A DNA stretch of 42,664 bases from CAYZZU01 sp964483105 (GTDB lineage Bacteria > CG2-30-53-67), in assembly GCA_964483105.1 (NCBI GenBank), contig CAYZZU010000022.1, positions 1 to 42,664 on the forward strand. The letters are read 5' to 3'. Both the position numbers and the translations under genes were made by a program. Positions 24,761-32,972 of this stretch are shown piece by piece. Position 1 is the first letter of the stretch, and every line of letters begins with the position of its first letter. The notes under the pieces were generated by a model. That model was not told the origin of the DNA. It searched no databases and worked only from the letters and a program-made list of their open reading frames with translations.

Positions 24761-24922
24761 ATGCAGAATTGGGTATGCACGGTATGTGGTTATGTCTATG
24801 ATCCGAAGATCGGAGATCCGGATGGCGGAATCGAGGCGGGAACTCCCTTTGAGGAGATTCCGGACGACTGGGTTTGTCCGGTTTGCGGGGCAGGAAAAGA
24901 TGATTTCGAATTGGCTTCCTAA
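24761..24922 (+). CDS. rub: Rubredoxin
   Basis: A 53-residue one-electron carrier with a single Fe(Cys)4 site: Cys6-x-x-Cys9 (VCTVCGYVYDP) and Cys39-x-x-Cys42 (VCPVCGAGKDDF). The usual PDDWVCP block is present. ATG at 24761 lies after GGAGGGAGGA; an in-frame ATG at 24734 is less well placed. It is the likely electron donor of FprA and of the separate rubrerythrin-type proteins. Confidence 0.95.
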   Translation: MQNWVCTVCGYVYDPKIGDPDGGIEAGTPFEEIPDDWVCPVCGAGKDDFELAS

Positions 24923-24999
24923 GTTAAAGAGGGACCTGTGAAGGGTGGACATCGGGGAGAAGAGAGCCAACCTCAGATACCGATGGAAAAGGGATTCTC

Positions 25000-26631
25000 A
25001 TGAAGGCAGCGGAACTGTTTGTCAAATGTCTGGAAAACGAAGGAGTCCGGTATATCTTCGGCCTGCCGGGGGAAGAGAACATGGACCTGCTGGACGCCCT
25101 GATCGATTCCTCCATCGAATTTATCTGTACGCGTCATGAACAAGGAGCAGCCTTTATGGCCGATGTGTACGGGAGGCTGACCGGAAGGGCGGGGGTGTGT
25201 CTGTCGACTCTCGGGCCGGGCGCGACGAACCTGATCACCGGTGTGGCGGATGCCTTTCTGGACCGCTCTCCACTGGTCGCCATCACCGGTCAGACCGCCC
25301 GCCAGGTGATGCACAAGGAGTCTCATCAGAACATCCATATTACGCAGGTCTTCAAGGAGATTACCAAGTGGAATGCGAGTGTGGAACTTTCCCGGACCAT
25401 TCCCGAGGTGGTCCGTAAAGCCTTCAAGATTGCTGAAACCGAGAAACCCGGCGCCTGTCATATCGAGTTGCACGAGGATGTAGCCGCCTCGGAATCGGAA
25501 GGAGAACCACTGCGGGTTACCGGTTACGCCCTTCCCCATACCGATCACAGAGTCTGCGCCAGGGCCGCGGAGATTATCCAGGCGGCCGAACGTCCCATTA
25601 TCCTGGCGGGAAATGGCGTCGTTCGTGGGAGGGCTGCAGAAACACTCCGTAAATTCGTCGAAAAGACGAGGATCCCGGTGGCCAATACCTTTATGAGCAA
25701 GGGGGTTCTTCCCTCCACCAGTGAGTTTTCACTCTCCACGATCGGCCTGCAGTCCAGAGATATCATCTCCTGCGGATTTGACCGGGCGGACCTGGTGATC
25801 GCCGTGGGTTACGACCTGGTGGAATACGCTCCATTGTTTTGGAACCGGGATAGAAAACGGGTCGTTCATGTCGATTTCACACCGAGCGAGATCGACGAAC
25901 ATTATATTCCTCATGTGGAGGTTCTGGGGGATATCGCTACCAACTTGCGATCCATGGCGGAGAAGATCGAGCCCTTCAAACTGGATGATTACCAGGGTTT
26001 GCTCAAGACCATGATGGAAGAGGAATTGAACCGCTACGCCGGGGATCGGGCTTTCCCTTTAAAACCTCAGAAGATCCTTTATGATATTCGACAGGCCATG
26101 GGAAACTCGGATATTCTTCTGTCGGACGTCGGGGCCCATAAAATGTGGATCGCGAGGATCTATCCCGCGGAGGAGCCGAACACGGTGCTGATTTCCAATG
26201 GATTCGCCTCCATGGGAATCGCCCTGCCCGGGGCGATCGCGTCCAAACTGATTTATCCCGAGAGGAGGGTCCTGGCCGCCTGTGGGGATGGCGGCTTCCT
26301 CATGAACTGTCAGGAACTCGAAACGGCCGTACGGTTGAATCTTCCGATCGTGATTCTGATCTTCAACGATGGAAAGTACGGTCTAATTGAATGGAAACAG
26401 ATCAATCAGTTCGGCCGGACCCATGGAGTCTCCTTCAACAATCCGGATTTTGTCGCACTGGCCCGATCCTTCGGCGCCCGGGGCTTCCGCGTCAAGGGAG
26501 CGGACGAATTAAGACCGATCCTGGACGAGGCCCTGAGCTGCGGCGTGCCGGCCGTGGTGGATGTACCGGTGGATTACCGGGAAAACCTGAAGTTAACGGA
26601 AAAATTGGGAAAGTTGATCTGCTGTTTGTGA
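25000..26631 (+). CDS. alsS: Acetolactate synthase, AlsS-like (thiamine diphosphate enzyme)
   Basis: Condenses two pyruvates to 2-acetolactate with release of CO2. The 543-residue protein has the catalytic glutamate Glu47 in TRHEQGAAFMA, GPGATNL, and the ThDP motif starting GDGGFLMN (429). At residues 270-276 it reads GYDLVEY, as in FAD-independent catabolic AlsS, where biosynthetic IlvB has its FAD-binding segment. No regulatory subunit (ilvN) or acetolactate decarboxylase is adjacent. It lies inside the redox cluster, 77 bp after rubredoxin and 18 bp before the next ferritin-like gene, so it is probably co-transcribed with them. IlvB function cannot be excluded. Confidence 0.82.
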   Translation: MKAAELFVKCLENEGVRYIFGLPGEENMDLLDALIDSSIEFICTRHEQGAAFMADVYGRLTGRAGVCLSTLGPGATNLITGVADAFLDRSPLVAITGQTARQVMHKESHQNIHITQVFKEITKWNASVELSRTIPEVVRKAFKIAETEKPGACHIELHEDVAASESEGEPLRVTGYALPHTDHRVCARAAEIIQAAERPIILAGNGVVRGRAAETLRKFVEKTRIPVANTFMSKGVLPSTSEFSLSTIGLQSRDIISCGFDRADLVIAVGYDLVEYAPLFWNRDRKRVVHVDFTPSEIDEHYIPHVEVLGDIATNLRSMAEKIEPFKLDDYQGLLKTMMEEELNRYAGDRAFPLKPQKILYDIRQAMGNSDILLSDVGAHKMWIARIYPAEEPNTVLISNGFASMGIALPGAIASKLIYPERRVLAACGDGGFLMNCQELETAVRLNLPIVILIFNDGKYGLIEWKQINQFGRTHGVSFNNPDFVALARSFGARGFRVKGADELRPILDEALSCGVPAVVDVPVDYRENLKLTEKLGKLICCL

Positions 26632-26649
26632 CTTCAATGGGAGGGTTGC

Positions 26650-27138
26650 ATGTTGCGCGGAGATGAAGACATTACCGAGGGACTTCTGAACGCCTTCCGG
26701 CTGGAGAAAGGGGCTTTTACCTTCTATACGGAGGCTGCGGAAAAACTTGGAGACCCGCAGACCGGGCGGATGTTTCGGAAGCTCGCGGGGGTGGAGGAAA
26801 AGCATATGCACGCCATCTACAATCTCTATAACGGTTTCTTGGGAGAGCGCGTCCCGGTCCCGTTCGCAGAGTTTATGGAAAAGATGCCGGCCGAATATAC
26901 GGAGAGCGGTAAAACGGTTGAGGCCGTTCTGGGCGAGGTTTCCGAACGTTTTTTTCTGGACACCCGCGGAGTCCTTCAGCTGGCGCTGTCGGAAGAAAAC
27001 GCAGCTCAGGATCTTTATCTGCGCATGGCCGGGGCGGCCGCGGATCCGGGAACCGCCACCCTGTACCGGCAGCTCGCGGAAGATGAGGAGAAACACCAGG
27101 CCATGATTCAAGAGGCTCTGGACGAAATGGGAGGGTAG
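26650..27138 (+). CDS. Second ferritin-like (rubrerythrin-type) protein
   Basis: 162 residues with repeated diiron-ligand motifs: Glu19 and Glu49-x-x-His52 (EEKH) in the first half, Glu115/Glu116 and Glu146-x-x-His149 (EEKH) in the second. It is related in layout to the protein at 23989 but clearly diverged. No rubredoxin domain. Probable peroxide reductase or iron-binding protein. ATG at 26650 follows GGGAGGG; the gap to the flavoprotein gene is 6 bp. Confidence 0.8.
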   Translation: MLRGDEDITEGLLNAFRLEKGAFTFYTEAAEKLGDPQTGRMFRKLAGVEEKHMHAIYNLYNGFLGERVPVPFAEFMEKMPAEYTESGKTVEAVLGEVSERFFLDTRGVLQLALSEENAAQDLYLRMAGAAADPGTATLYRQLAEDEEKHQAMIQEALDEMGG

Positions 27139-27144
27139 GGAGTC

Positions 27145-27732
27145 TTGTATATTCTGGGGCTGTCGGGCAGTCCGAGACGGGGGGGCAACTCGGAGACCCT
27201 CCTGGATGAGGCCCTTCGGGGCGCCGCCGCCGCGGGCGCCGAGACCGAAAAGATCGTCGCGTCCACTTTTCGCAAACTTTCTCCCTGCGTGAATTGCGGC
27301 CACTGCCTGAAGACCGGGTTCTGCCGTGTACAAGACGATATGCAGGATATCTATCCGAAGCTGGACCGTGCCGACGGACTGGTGGTGGCCTCACCGATCT
27401 ATTTCATGGGGGTGTCCGCCTTTCTGAAGATTTTGATCGACCGCTGCCAGTGCTACTGGTCACGGAAATATGTCCTCCGCCGGCCCCTGTTTCCGGATCA
27501 GCCCGGAAGACGCCGCCTGGGAATCTTCCTGGCCACGGCCGGCCATGACAAACCGATCGTGTTCCAGGGAGCCCGGATGACCGTCCGTGCCCTGTTCGAC
27601 GTGCTCGATGTCGACTACCTGGACGAATACTTCGCCATGAAGATGGAAGCGGGAGACGATATACTCCGGGTAGAAGGCGCGCTTGAACAGGTCTGCACGA
27701 TGGGTCGGCGGTGTACCGGGGAATCGCGGTGA
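27145..27732 (+). CDS. Iron-sulfur flavoprotein (NADPH-dependent FMN reductase fold)
   Basis: 195 residues. The N-terminal FMN motif is GLSGSPRRGGNSE. The compact cluster motif C-x2-C-x2-C-x5-C (Cys48, 51, 54, 60) is that of the archaeal/anaerobe Isf family, and SPIYFMGVSAFLK is the second flavin-binding block. Such proteins pass electrons from ferredoxin to O2, peroxide or other acceptors. The start is TTG at 27145, placed after GGGAG. It ends the run of co-directional redox genes. Confidence 0.85.
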   Translation: MYILGLSGSPRRGGNSETLLDEALRGAAAAGAETEKIVASTFRKLSPCVNCGHCLKTGFCRVQDDMQDIYPKLDRADGLVVASPIYFMGVSAFLKILIDRCQCYWSRKYVLRRPLFPDQPGRRRLGIFLATAGHDKPIVFQGARMTVRALFDVLDVDYLDEYFAMKMEAGDDILRVEGALEQVCTMGRRCTGESR

Positions 27733-27818
27733 CAGCCGTGATAACCCGATGCCCGGTTTGAATGCGTGGTTACCGCTTGTTCCGGTGAAGCGACTCCCCG
27801 GAACGGGAAGGAGACTCC

Positions 27819-29261
27819 GTGAAAAAGGGGAGGATTGAGAGGGACTCCCTCGGGGAGAAGGAGATCGATGCGTCCGTCTACTACGGTATTCAGACTGCGC
27901 GCGCCCTGGAGAATTTCCCAGTCAGCGGGTTGATGGCCCATCCCCTGCTGATCCGGGCCTATGTGCTGATCAAGAAGGCTGCCGCCCTGACGCATCGGGA
28001 ACTTTCTCTCCTGGACCCGGATGTGGCGCGCGCCATCGTGGAGGCGGCGGACGAGGTCCTCTCGGGGCGGCACAAGGACCAGTTCGTCGTCGATGTCTTC
28101 CAGGCCGGAGCCGGGACATCATTCAACATGAACGTCAACGAAGTGCTGGCAAACCGGGCCCTCGAGATCCTGGAGGACGCCCGGGGGAATTATTCGCGGA
28201 TCAGCCCCAACGATCACGTGAACCGTTCCCAGTCCACGAACGATACCTTCCCGACGGCGATGCATATCGCCTCCCTGCTCCTCCTGAAAGAGCTTCTCCC
28301 TGTGCTGGAAAGACTCGCGGAGGCCTTCGATCAGAAGGGCAAGGAGTTCGCCGATGTCATTAAATCCGGCAGGACCCATCTGCAGGATGCGGTCCCCGTG
28401 ACGCTGGGACAGGAATTTTCCGCATACGGCAGGGCCGTCCGCAAGGCTGTGGACGGGATCCGGGGCGTTCGTCCGCTGCTGCAGGAACTGGCCATCGGGG
28501 GCAGCGCGGCGGGGACCGGTCTGAATGTCCCTCCCGGGTATCGGGACCGGATCCTGGTGCATCTCCGGGAACTGACCGGTTTGCCACTCCACGGAGCGGA
28601 GGACCTCCGGGAGGCCATGCAGAGCCGGTCCGGGATGGTGGCCCTTTCCGCCGCCCTCCGGACGTTGAGCCTCGAGCTGATCCGGATCGCCAATGACCTC
28701 CGGCTGATGGGCTCCGGTCCCCACACCGGTTTTGCCGAGATACGTCTTCCCGCGGTTCAACCCGGTTCCTCGATCATGCCGGGGAAGGTCAATCCCGTCC
28801 TGGCCGAGTGTCTGAATATGGTCTGTTTCCAGGTGGTGGGAAACGACCAGGTCGTGGCCCTGGCCGCGCAGGCCGGCCAGATGGAACTGAACGTCATGAT
28901 GCCGGTAATGATCCATAACGTGTTGGGCTCCATGGAAATTTTAAAGAACTTTCTTCCCCGTTTCACCGACGCCTGCGTGAAAGGGATCGCGGCGGCCCCG
29001 GAAAGGTGCCGTGCCTACTTCGAGTCGAGCGTGGGGCTGGCCACGATCCTGAACACCCGCATCGGCTACCTGGCCGCGGCCCGGATCGCCAAGGAATCGG
29101 AGGTCTCCGGGATTCCCATCCGCGAACTCATCCTCAAAGAGGGCCTTTTGCCTCCGGAGGAACTGGACCGGATTCTTGATCCGGAGAAAATTACCGGACG
29201 GACTCCCTCCCTGTCTCCGGATCTTCCCCCTGGCTCTGACGACAACGGAATCAAGGATTAG
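27819..29261 (+). CDS. aspA: Aspartate ammonia-lyase
   Basis: Reversibly converts aspartate to fumarate and ammonia. The 480-residue protein belongs to the fumarase/aspartase superfamily with signature GSSIMPGKVNPV (316-327). QAGAGTSFNMNVNEV (95-109) matches aspartases; class II fumarases have a GSGT form. A GTG start at 27819 follows GGAAGGAGA. In an anaerobe it can feed fumarate to respiration or balance ammonium next to glutamate synthase; that use is inference. An inverted repeat GTTCCGG/CCGGAAC lies just upstream (27779-27804). Confidence 0.9.
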   Translation: MKKGRIERDSLGEKEIDASVYYGIQTARALENFPVSGLMAHPLLIRAYVLIKKAAALTHRELSLLDPDVARAIVEAADEVLSGRHKDQFVVDVFQAGAGTSFNMNVNEVLANRALEILEDARGNYSRISPNDHVNRSQSTNDTFPTAMHIASLLLLKELLPVLERLAEAFDQKGKEFADVIKSGRTHLQDAVPVTLGQEFSAYGRAVRKAVDGIRGVRPLLQELAIGGSAAGTGLNVPPGYRDRILVHLRELTGLPLHGAEDLREAMQSRSGMVALSAALRTLSLELIRIANDLRLMGSGPHTGFAEIRLPAVQPGSSIMPGKVNPVLAECLNMVCFQVVGNDQVVALAAQAGQMELNVMMPVMIHNVLGSMEILKNFLPRFTDACVKGIAAAPERCRAYFESSVGLATILNTRIGYLAAARIAKESEVSGIPIRELILKEGLLPPEELDRILDPEKITGRTPSLSPDLPPGSDDNGIKD

Positions 29262-29373
29262 GGGAAGTCTCCTGCGGTCGGGAAAGGTTTCAGCCACGGG
29301 ATGACTTCAGATGAACTCCTCCATAGAGGATTCCGAACATCTTGATCGCTGGATTCGGAAGCGGCAAGAGGAA

Positions 29374-29402
29374 TTGACAGAGCGCCCGCTTTTGGTTACA
29401 CT
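29374..29402 (+). promoter_or_regulatory. sigma-70 promoter of iscU-nuo operon
   Basis: TTGACA (29374-29379), 17 bases, TACACT (29397-29402). Transcription would start near 29409, 54 nt before iscU. Confidence 0.7.
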
Positions 29403-29462
29403 CGGTTAAACAAAAGGAAAAGAGAACCGTTTCTTCACCGGTCAGGTGGAAAGGAGCAGGAG

Positions 29463-29897
29463 ATGGAATACAGCGAAAAGGTGATGGATCACTTCATGAA
29501 CCCGAGGAATGTCGGCGAGATTGAAGATGCCTCCGGAATCGGTGAGGTGGGGAATCCGCAATGCGGCGATGTGATGCGGATCTATCTCAAAATCAAAGAC
29601 AATATCATCGAGGACGCGAAATTCAAGACCTTCGGATGCGGTGCCGCTATTGCCACCAGCAGTATGGCGACCGAGATGGTACAGGGAAAGACCATTGAAG
29701 AGGCGGTCAAGATCACCAACAAGGTGGTCGCCGATGCGTTGGGTGGTCTGCCCCCGGTTAAAATGCACTGTTCCGTTCTGGCGGAAGAAGCCCTTGAAGC
29801 GGCGCTGACGGATTATTTCAAGAAACAGGGGGAAAGCGGAGACAAGGTGAAGGAACTCAAGGAATCGGCCGGAATTTCGAGTCATTCCGTGGATTAA
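29463..29897 (+). CDS. iscU: Fe-S cluster scaffold protein IscU
   Basis: IscU is the scaffold on which [2Fe-2S] and [4Fe-4S] clusters are built. The 144-residue protein has all three ligand cysteines: Cys34 in GNPQCGD, Cys59 in FGCGAA and Cys103 in MHCSVLAEEA, and the conserved Asp36. Neither iscS nor other isc genes are beside it. ATG at 29463 follows AAGGAGCAGGAG. It is 23 bp before nuoA and shares its promoter, which places cluster assembly in the same transcript as the Fe-S-rich complex I subunits. Confidence 0.93.
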   Translation: MEYSEKVMDHFMNPRNVGEIEDASGIGEVGNPQCGDVMRIYLKIKDNIIEDAKFKTFGCGAAIATSSMATEMVQGKTIEEAVKITNKVVADALGGLPPVKMHCSVLAEEALEAALTDYFKKQGESGDKVKELKESAGISSHSVD

Positions 29898-29920
29898 TCG
29901 GACTCAGATGGATTCAAACA

Positions 29921-30277
29921 ATGCCTGATTCCTATCTGCCGGTCCTGATACTTCTCCTGATAATCGGCGTGTTGGCCGGTATCATCCTCACTCTCTCCAG
30001 GATCATCGGTCCCTCCAGAATGTCTCCCGCCAAGGCGCGCCCCTTTGAAAGCGGGATTCCGGACATCGTTCCGCATCGGGGAGCGGTTTCCGTCCGTTTC
30101 TATCTCGTGGCCATGATTTTTATTCTCTTTGATATCGAAGTGGTCTTCCTCTACCCCTGGGCGATCCTCTTCCGAAAGTTGGGCCTTTTCGGTTTCATCG
30201 AGATGACTCTCTTCCTCGGAATTCTCGGACTCGGTCTGGCGTACGCCTGGCGCAAGGGAGGACTGGAATGGGATTAA
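29921..30277 (+). CDS. nuoA: NADH-quinone oxidoreductase subunit A
   Basis: Membrane subunit of complex I. 118 residues, three transmembrane segments, with the family blocks FESGIPD and RFYLVAMIFILFDIEVVFLYPW. Its end overlaps the start of nuoB by 10 bp. Confidence 0.93.
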   Translation: MPDSYLPVLILLLIIGVLAGIILTLSRIIGPSRMSPAKARPFESGIPDIVPHRGAVSVRFYLVAMIFILFDIEVVFLYPWAILFRKLGLFGFIEMTLFLGILGLGLAYAWRKGGLEWD

Positions 30278-30741
30278 CCGATCTCATCCGGCGGGAGGCC
30301 ATTACAACCCGTCTGGACGCTGCCGTCGGTTGGGCCAGGAAGTATTCACTTTTTCAGTATCCTTTTGCCACGGCCTGCTGTTCCATGGAATATATGTCCG
30401 TGGCCTGTTCCCACTACGATATCGACCGGTTTGGCGCCGGCTTGCCGAGGTGGTCTCCGAGACAGGCGGATCTGCTCATGGTGGTGGGGACGATCAGCCA
30501 CAAGATTGCGCCGATCCTCAGACAGGTTTACGACCAGATGTGTGACCCCAAGTGGGTCTTCTCCTTCGGGGTTTGCGCCACCTCCGGCGGTTTTTATGAC
30601 AACTACGCCACGGTCCAGGGGATCGATTCCATCATTCCCGTGGATATCTATGTCGCCGGCTGCCCTCCCCGTCCCGAGGCGGTGCTGGACGGGCTGATCC
30701 GGCTTCAGGAAAAGATCCGAAATCAGAAACAGGAATATTGA
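30268..30741 (+). CDS. nuoB: NADH-quinone oxidoreductase subunit B
   Basis: Carries cluster N2, which reduces quinone. 157 residues with the ligands Cys37-Cys38 (TACCSMEYM), Cys103 (GVCATSGGFY) and Cys132 (AGCPPRPE). Length is normal. Confidence 0.95.
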   Translation: MGLTDLIRREAITTRLDAAVGWARKYSLFQYPFATACCSMEYMSVACSHYDIDRFGAGLPRWSPRQADLLMVVGTISHKIAPILRQVYDQMCDPKWVFSFGVCATSGGFYDNYATVQGIDSIIPVDIYVAGCPPRPEAVLDGLIRLQEKIRNQKQEY

Positions 30742-30790
30742 AGGATGCCCGGGTCTTTCGAAGCCGTTTTTCCTGTTATGGAAAACTTTC

Positions 30791-32497
30791 ATGAGTCTGC
30801 TGAGGCAACTGTCAGCGAGGTATCCTGAGGATCTGCTCCGCGCGCATGCCCGTCCGGGGGAGGATACGGTCGTAATCCGGAAACGGATCCTCCCGGATCT
30901 GATCCTGTACCTGAAAGATCAGGGCGGTTTCAATTTTTTGATGGATTTGTCCGCAGTGGATCGAATCGGGGAAGATCCCCGTTTTGAGATGGTCTATCAT
31001 CTCTATGCCCTGGATCGAAAGACGCGTATTCGGATCAAGGTTCCGGTGGATGGAGAGGCCCCGGAGGTTCCCTCCTTAACCGCTGTTTATCCGATCGCCG
31101 ACTGGCTGGAACGGGAGGCCTGGGACATGTTCGGGATCCGGTTTTCCGGACATCCCGATTTACGCCGGATCCTGATGTATGAAGGTTTCGAGGGACATCC
31201 CCTTCGCAAGGATTATCCCAAGAAGAGGCGACAGCCCAGGGTAGGGCCCGGAAGTCGTGAAGAAACCCGGTTCCGGGATGGCGATGCCGCGTCGCACGCA
31301 AGGCCCCGAAAGAAAAACGGGGCCTCCGAAACCACGATGTATTTGAACATGGGGCCTTCCCACCCTGCCATGCACGGGGTCGTGCGGATTATGCTGGCCC
31401 TTTCGGGAGAGACCATCGTCGGCTCCGATGTGGAGATCGGCTACATGCACAGGGCCTTTGAAAAGGAGGCCGAGACCCACTCGTACACGGGAGTCATCCC
31501 CTATACCGACCGTTTGAACTATGTTTCGCCTCTGATCAACAACGTCGGGTATGCCCTGACCGTGGAAAAGCTCTTTGGTGTCGAGACGCCTGAGCGATGC
31601 CGATATATCCGTGTGATGGTATCCGAGATCTCCCGGATTGTTGACCACCTCACCTGCATCGGCGCCTTTTCCATGGAACTGGGCGCCTTCACCGTGTTCC
31701 TCTACATGATGAAGGCCCGTGAATATCTCTATGAACTGATTGAGGACGTCACCGGGGCAAGGTTGACGACCTCCTATACGCGAATCGGGGGGGTCCGGGG
31801 GGATCTCCCGCCGGGTCTCGAGGAAAAGTCCCGTGTCGCCTTCCGGAAGGTACGGGAGGTCCTGGACGAGTGCGGAATTCTTCTGACCCGGAACCGGATT
31901 TTTTACGACCGGATGCGAGGCGTGGGGGCCATCCGCGCCGAGGACGCCATTGCACGCGGATTCACCGGGCCCTGTCTTCGCGCAGCCGGTGTTCCGTATG
32001 ATGTGCGGAAGGCCCATCCCTATCTGGTTTATGACCGCCTCGATTTTGAGATTCCACTCGGGACGGATGGAGATTGCTACGACCGTTATCAGGTCCGCAT
32101 GGCCGAGATGGAACAGAGCATGCGGATCGTCGAGCAGGCCTTGCGGGAGATCCCGGACGGTCCCGTTTGCGTGGACGACAAGCGGATGACCCTGCCGCCG
32201 AAAGAGGAAGTCTACACGACCATCGAAGGCCTCATGAACCATTTCAAACTGATCATGCCCGGTCATGGAATCCGTCCTCCGGCGGGTGAGGTCTATCAGC
32301 CTGTGGAAGGAGCGAACGGGGAACTCGGGTTTTATGTGGTGAGTGACGGAACGGATATCCCTGTCCGCGTGCGGGTGCGCGCGCCCTGTTTTTCACTGGT
32401 CGCGGGTCTTTCGCATCTGATCCGGGGAGGGATGGTGGCGGACGTGGTGCCGATCTTCGGCAGCATAAACATGGTCGCGGGAGAGCTGGACCGCTGA
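30791..32497 (+). CDS. nuoCD: NADH-quinone oxidoreductase fused subunit CD
   Basis: A 568-residue fusion of the 30-kDa (NuoC, about 1-165) and 49-kDa (NuoD, about 180-568) subunits. NuoC is marked by EREAWDMFGIRFSGHPDLRRIL. NuoD has MGPSHPAMHGVVRI, EIGYMHRAFEKEAE and ends with the typical DVVPIFGSINMVAGELDR. A charged linker (about 155-180) joins them. Fusions of this kind are known in gammaproteobacteria and some deltaproteobacteria. NuoD's quinone pocket meets NuoB. Confidence 0.95.
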   Translation: MSLLRQLSARYPEDLLRAHARPGEDTVVIRKRILPDLILYLKDQGGFNFLMDLSAVDRIGEDPRFEMVYHLYALDRKTRIRIKVPVDGEAPEVPSLTAVYPIADWLEREAWDMFGIRFSGHPDLRRILMYEGFEGHPLRKDYPKKRRQPRVGPGSREETRFRDGDAASHARPRKKNGASETTMYLNMGPSHPAMHGVVRIMLALSGETIVGSDVEIGYMHRAFEKEAETHSYTGVIPYTDRLNYVSPLINNVGYALTVEKLFGVETPERCRYIRVMVSEISRIVDHLTCIGAFSMELGAFTVFLYMMKAREYLYELIEDVTGARLTTSYTRIGGVRGDLPPGLEEKSRVAFRKVREVLDECGILLTRNRIFYDRMRGVGAIRAEDAIARGFTGPCLRAAGVPYDVRKAHPYLVYDRLDFEIPLGTDGDCYDRYQVRMAEMEQSMRIVEQALREIPDGPVCVDDKRMTLPPKEEVYTTIEGLMNHFKLIMPGHGIRPPAGEVYQPVEGANGELGFYVVSDGTDIPVRVRVRAPCFSLVAGLSHLIRGGMVADVVPIFGSINMVAGELDR

Positions 32498-32504
32498 ACC
32501 GGAT

Positions 32505-32972
32505 ATGAACTTCAAATTAACAGAAAAAGAGGTCACACGAATCCTGGCCCGCTATCCGAACAAGGAGGCGGCGCTTCTGCCGATCCTGAGGATCATTCAG
32601 AGAGAGGCCGGTCATATTTCCCCGGAGGCGGAGAAGGACGTGGCCGACCTGCTCGGTGTCCGACCGGCCCGTGTCCACGAGGTGGTCACCTTTTATTCCA
32701 GATTCCGGGAGAAACCCGCCGGCCGATACCTGATCCTGGTCTGTGAAAGTGTGTGCTGTTCGCTTCTTGGGGCGGGAGAGATCCTGGAGCATCTGAAGAG
32801 GCGCTTGATGATTGATGTCGGGGAGACGACCCCGGATCGGCTTTTCACGCTGGAGACCGTGGAATGTCTCGCGCAGTGTGAACAGGCCCCGGCCGTGATG
32901 ATCAACGATGAAGTCATAGCCCCGGCGACGGTCGATACACTCGACCGGATCCTGGAAGAGAAGAGCCGGTGA
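32505..32972 (+). CDS. nuoE: NADH-quinone oxidoreductase subunit E
   Basis: Thioredoxin-like [2Fe-2S] subunit (24-kDa). 155 residues with ligands Cys80 and Cys84 or Cys85 (VCESVCCSLLGA) and Cys121, Cys125 (VECLAQCEQAP). The unusual Cys-Cys pair at 84-85 makes the second ligand ambiguous. It ends inside the nuoF start (GTGA overlap). Confidence 0.93.
   Translation: MNFKLTEKEVTRILARYPNKEAALLPILRIIQREAGHISPEAEKDVADLLGVRPARVHEVVTFYSRFREKPAGRYLILVCESVCCSLLGAGEILEHLKRRLMIDVGETTPDRLFTLETVECLAQCEQAPAVMINDEVIAPATVDTLDRILEEKSR

Noticed and set aside
29309..29407. 33-codon frame (MNSSIEDSEHLDRWIRKRQ...) before iscU
   Set aside because: No good ribosome site, and it overlaps the iscU promoter; too short to support as a gene.
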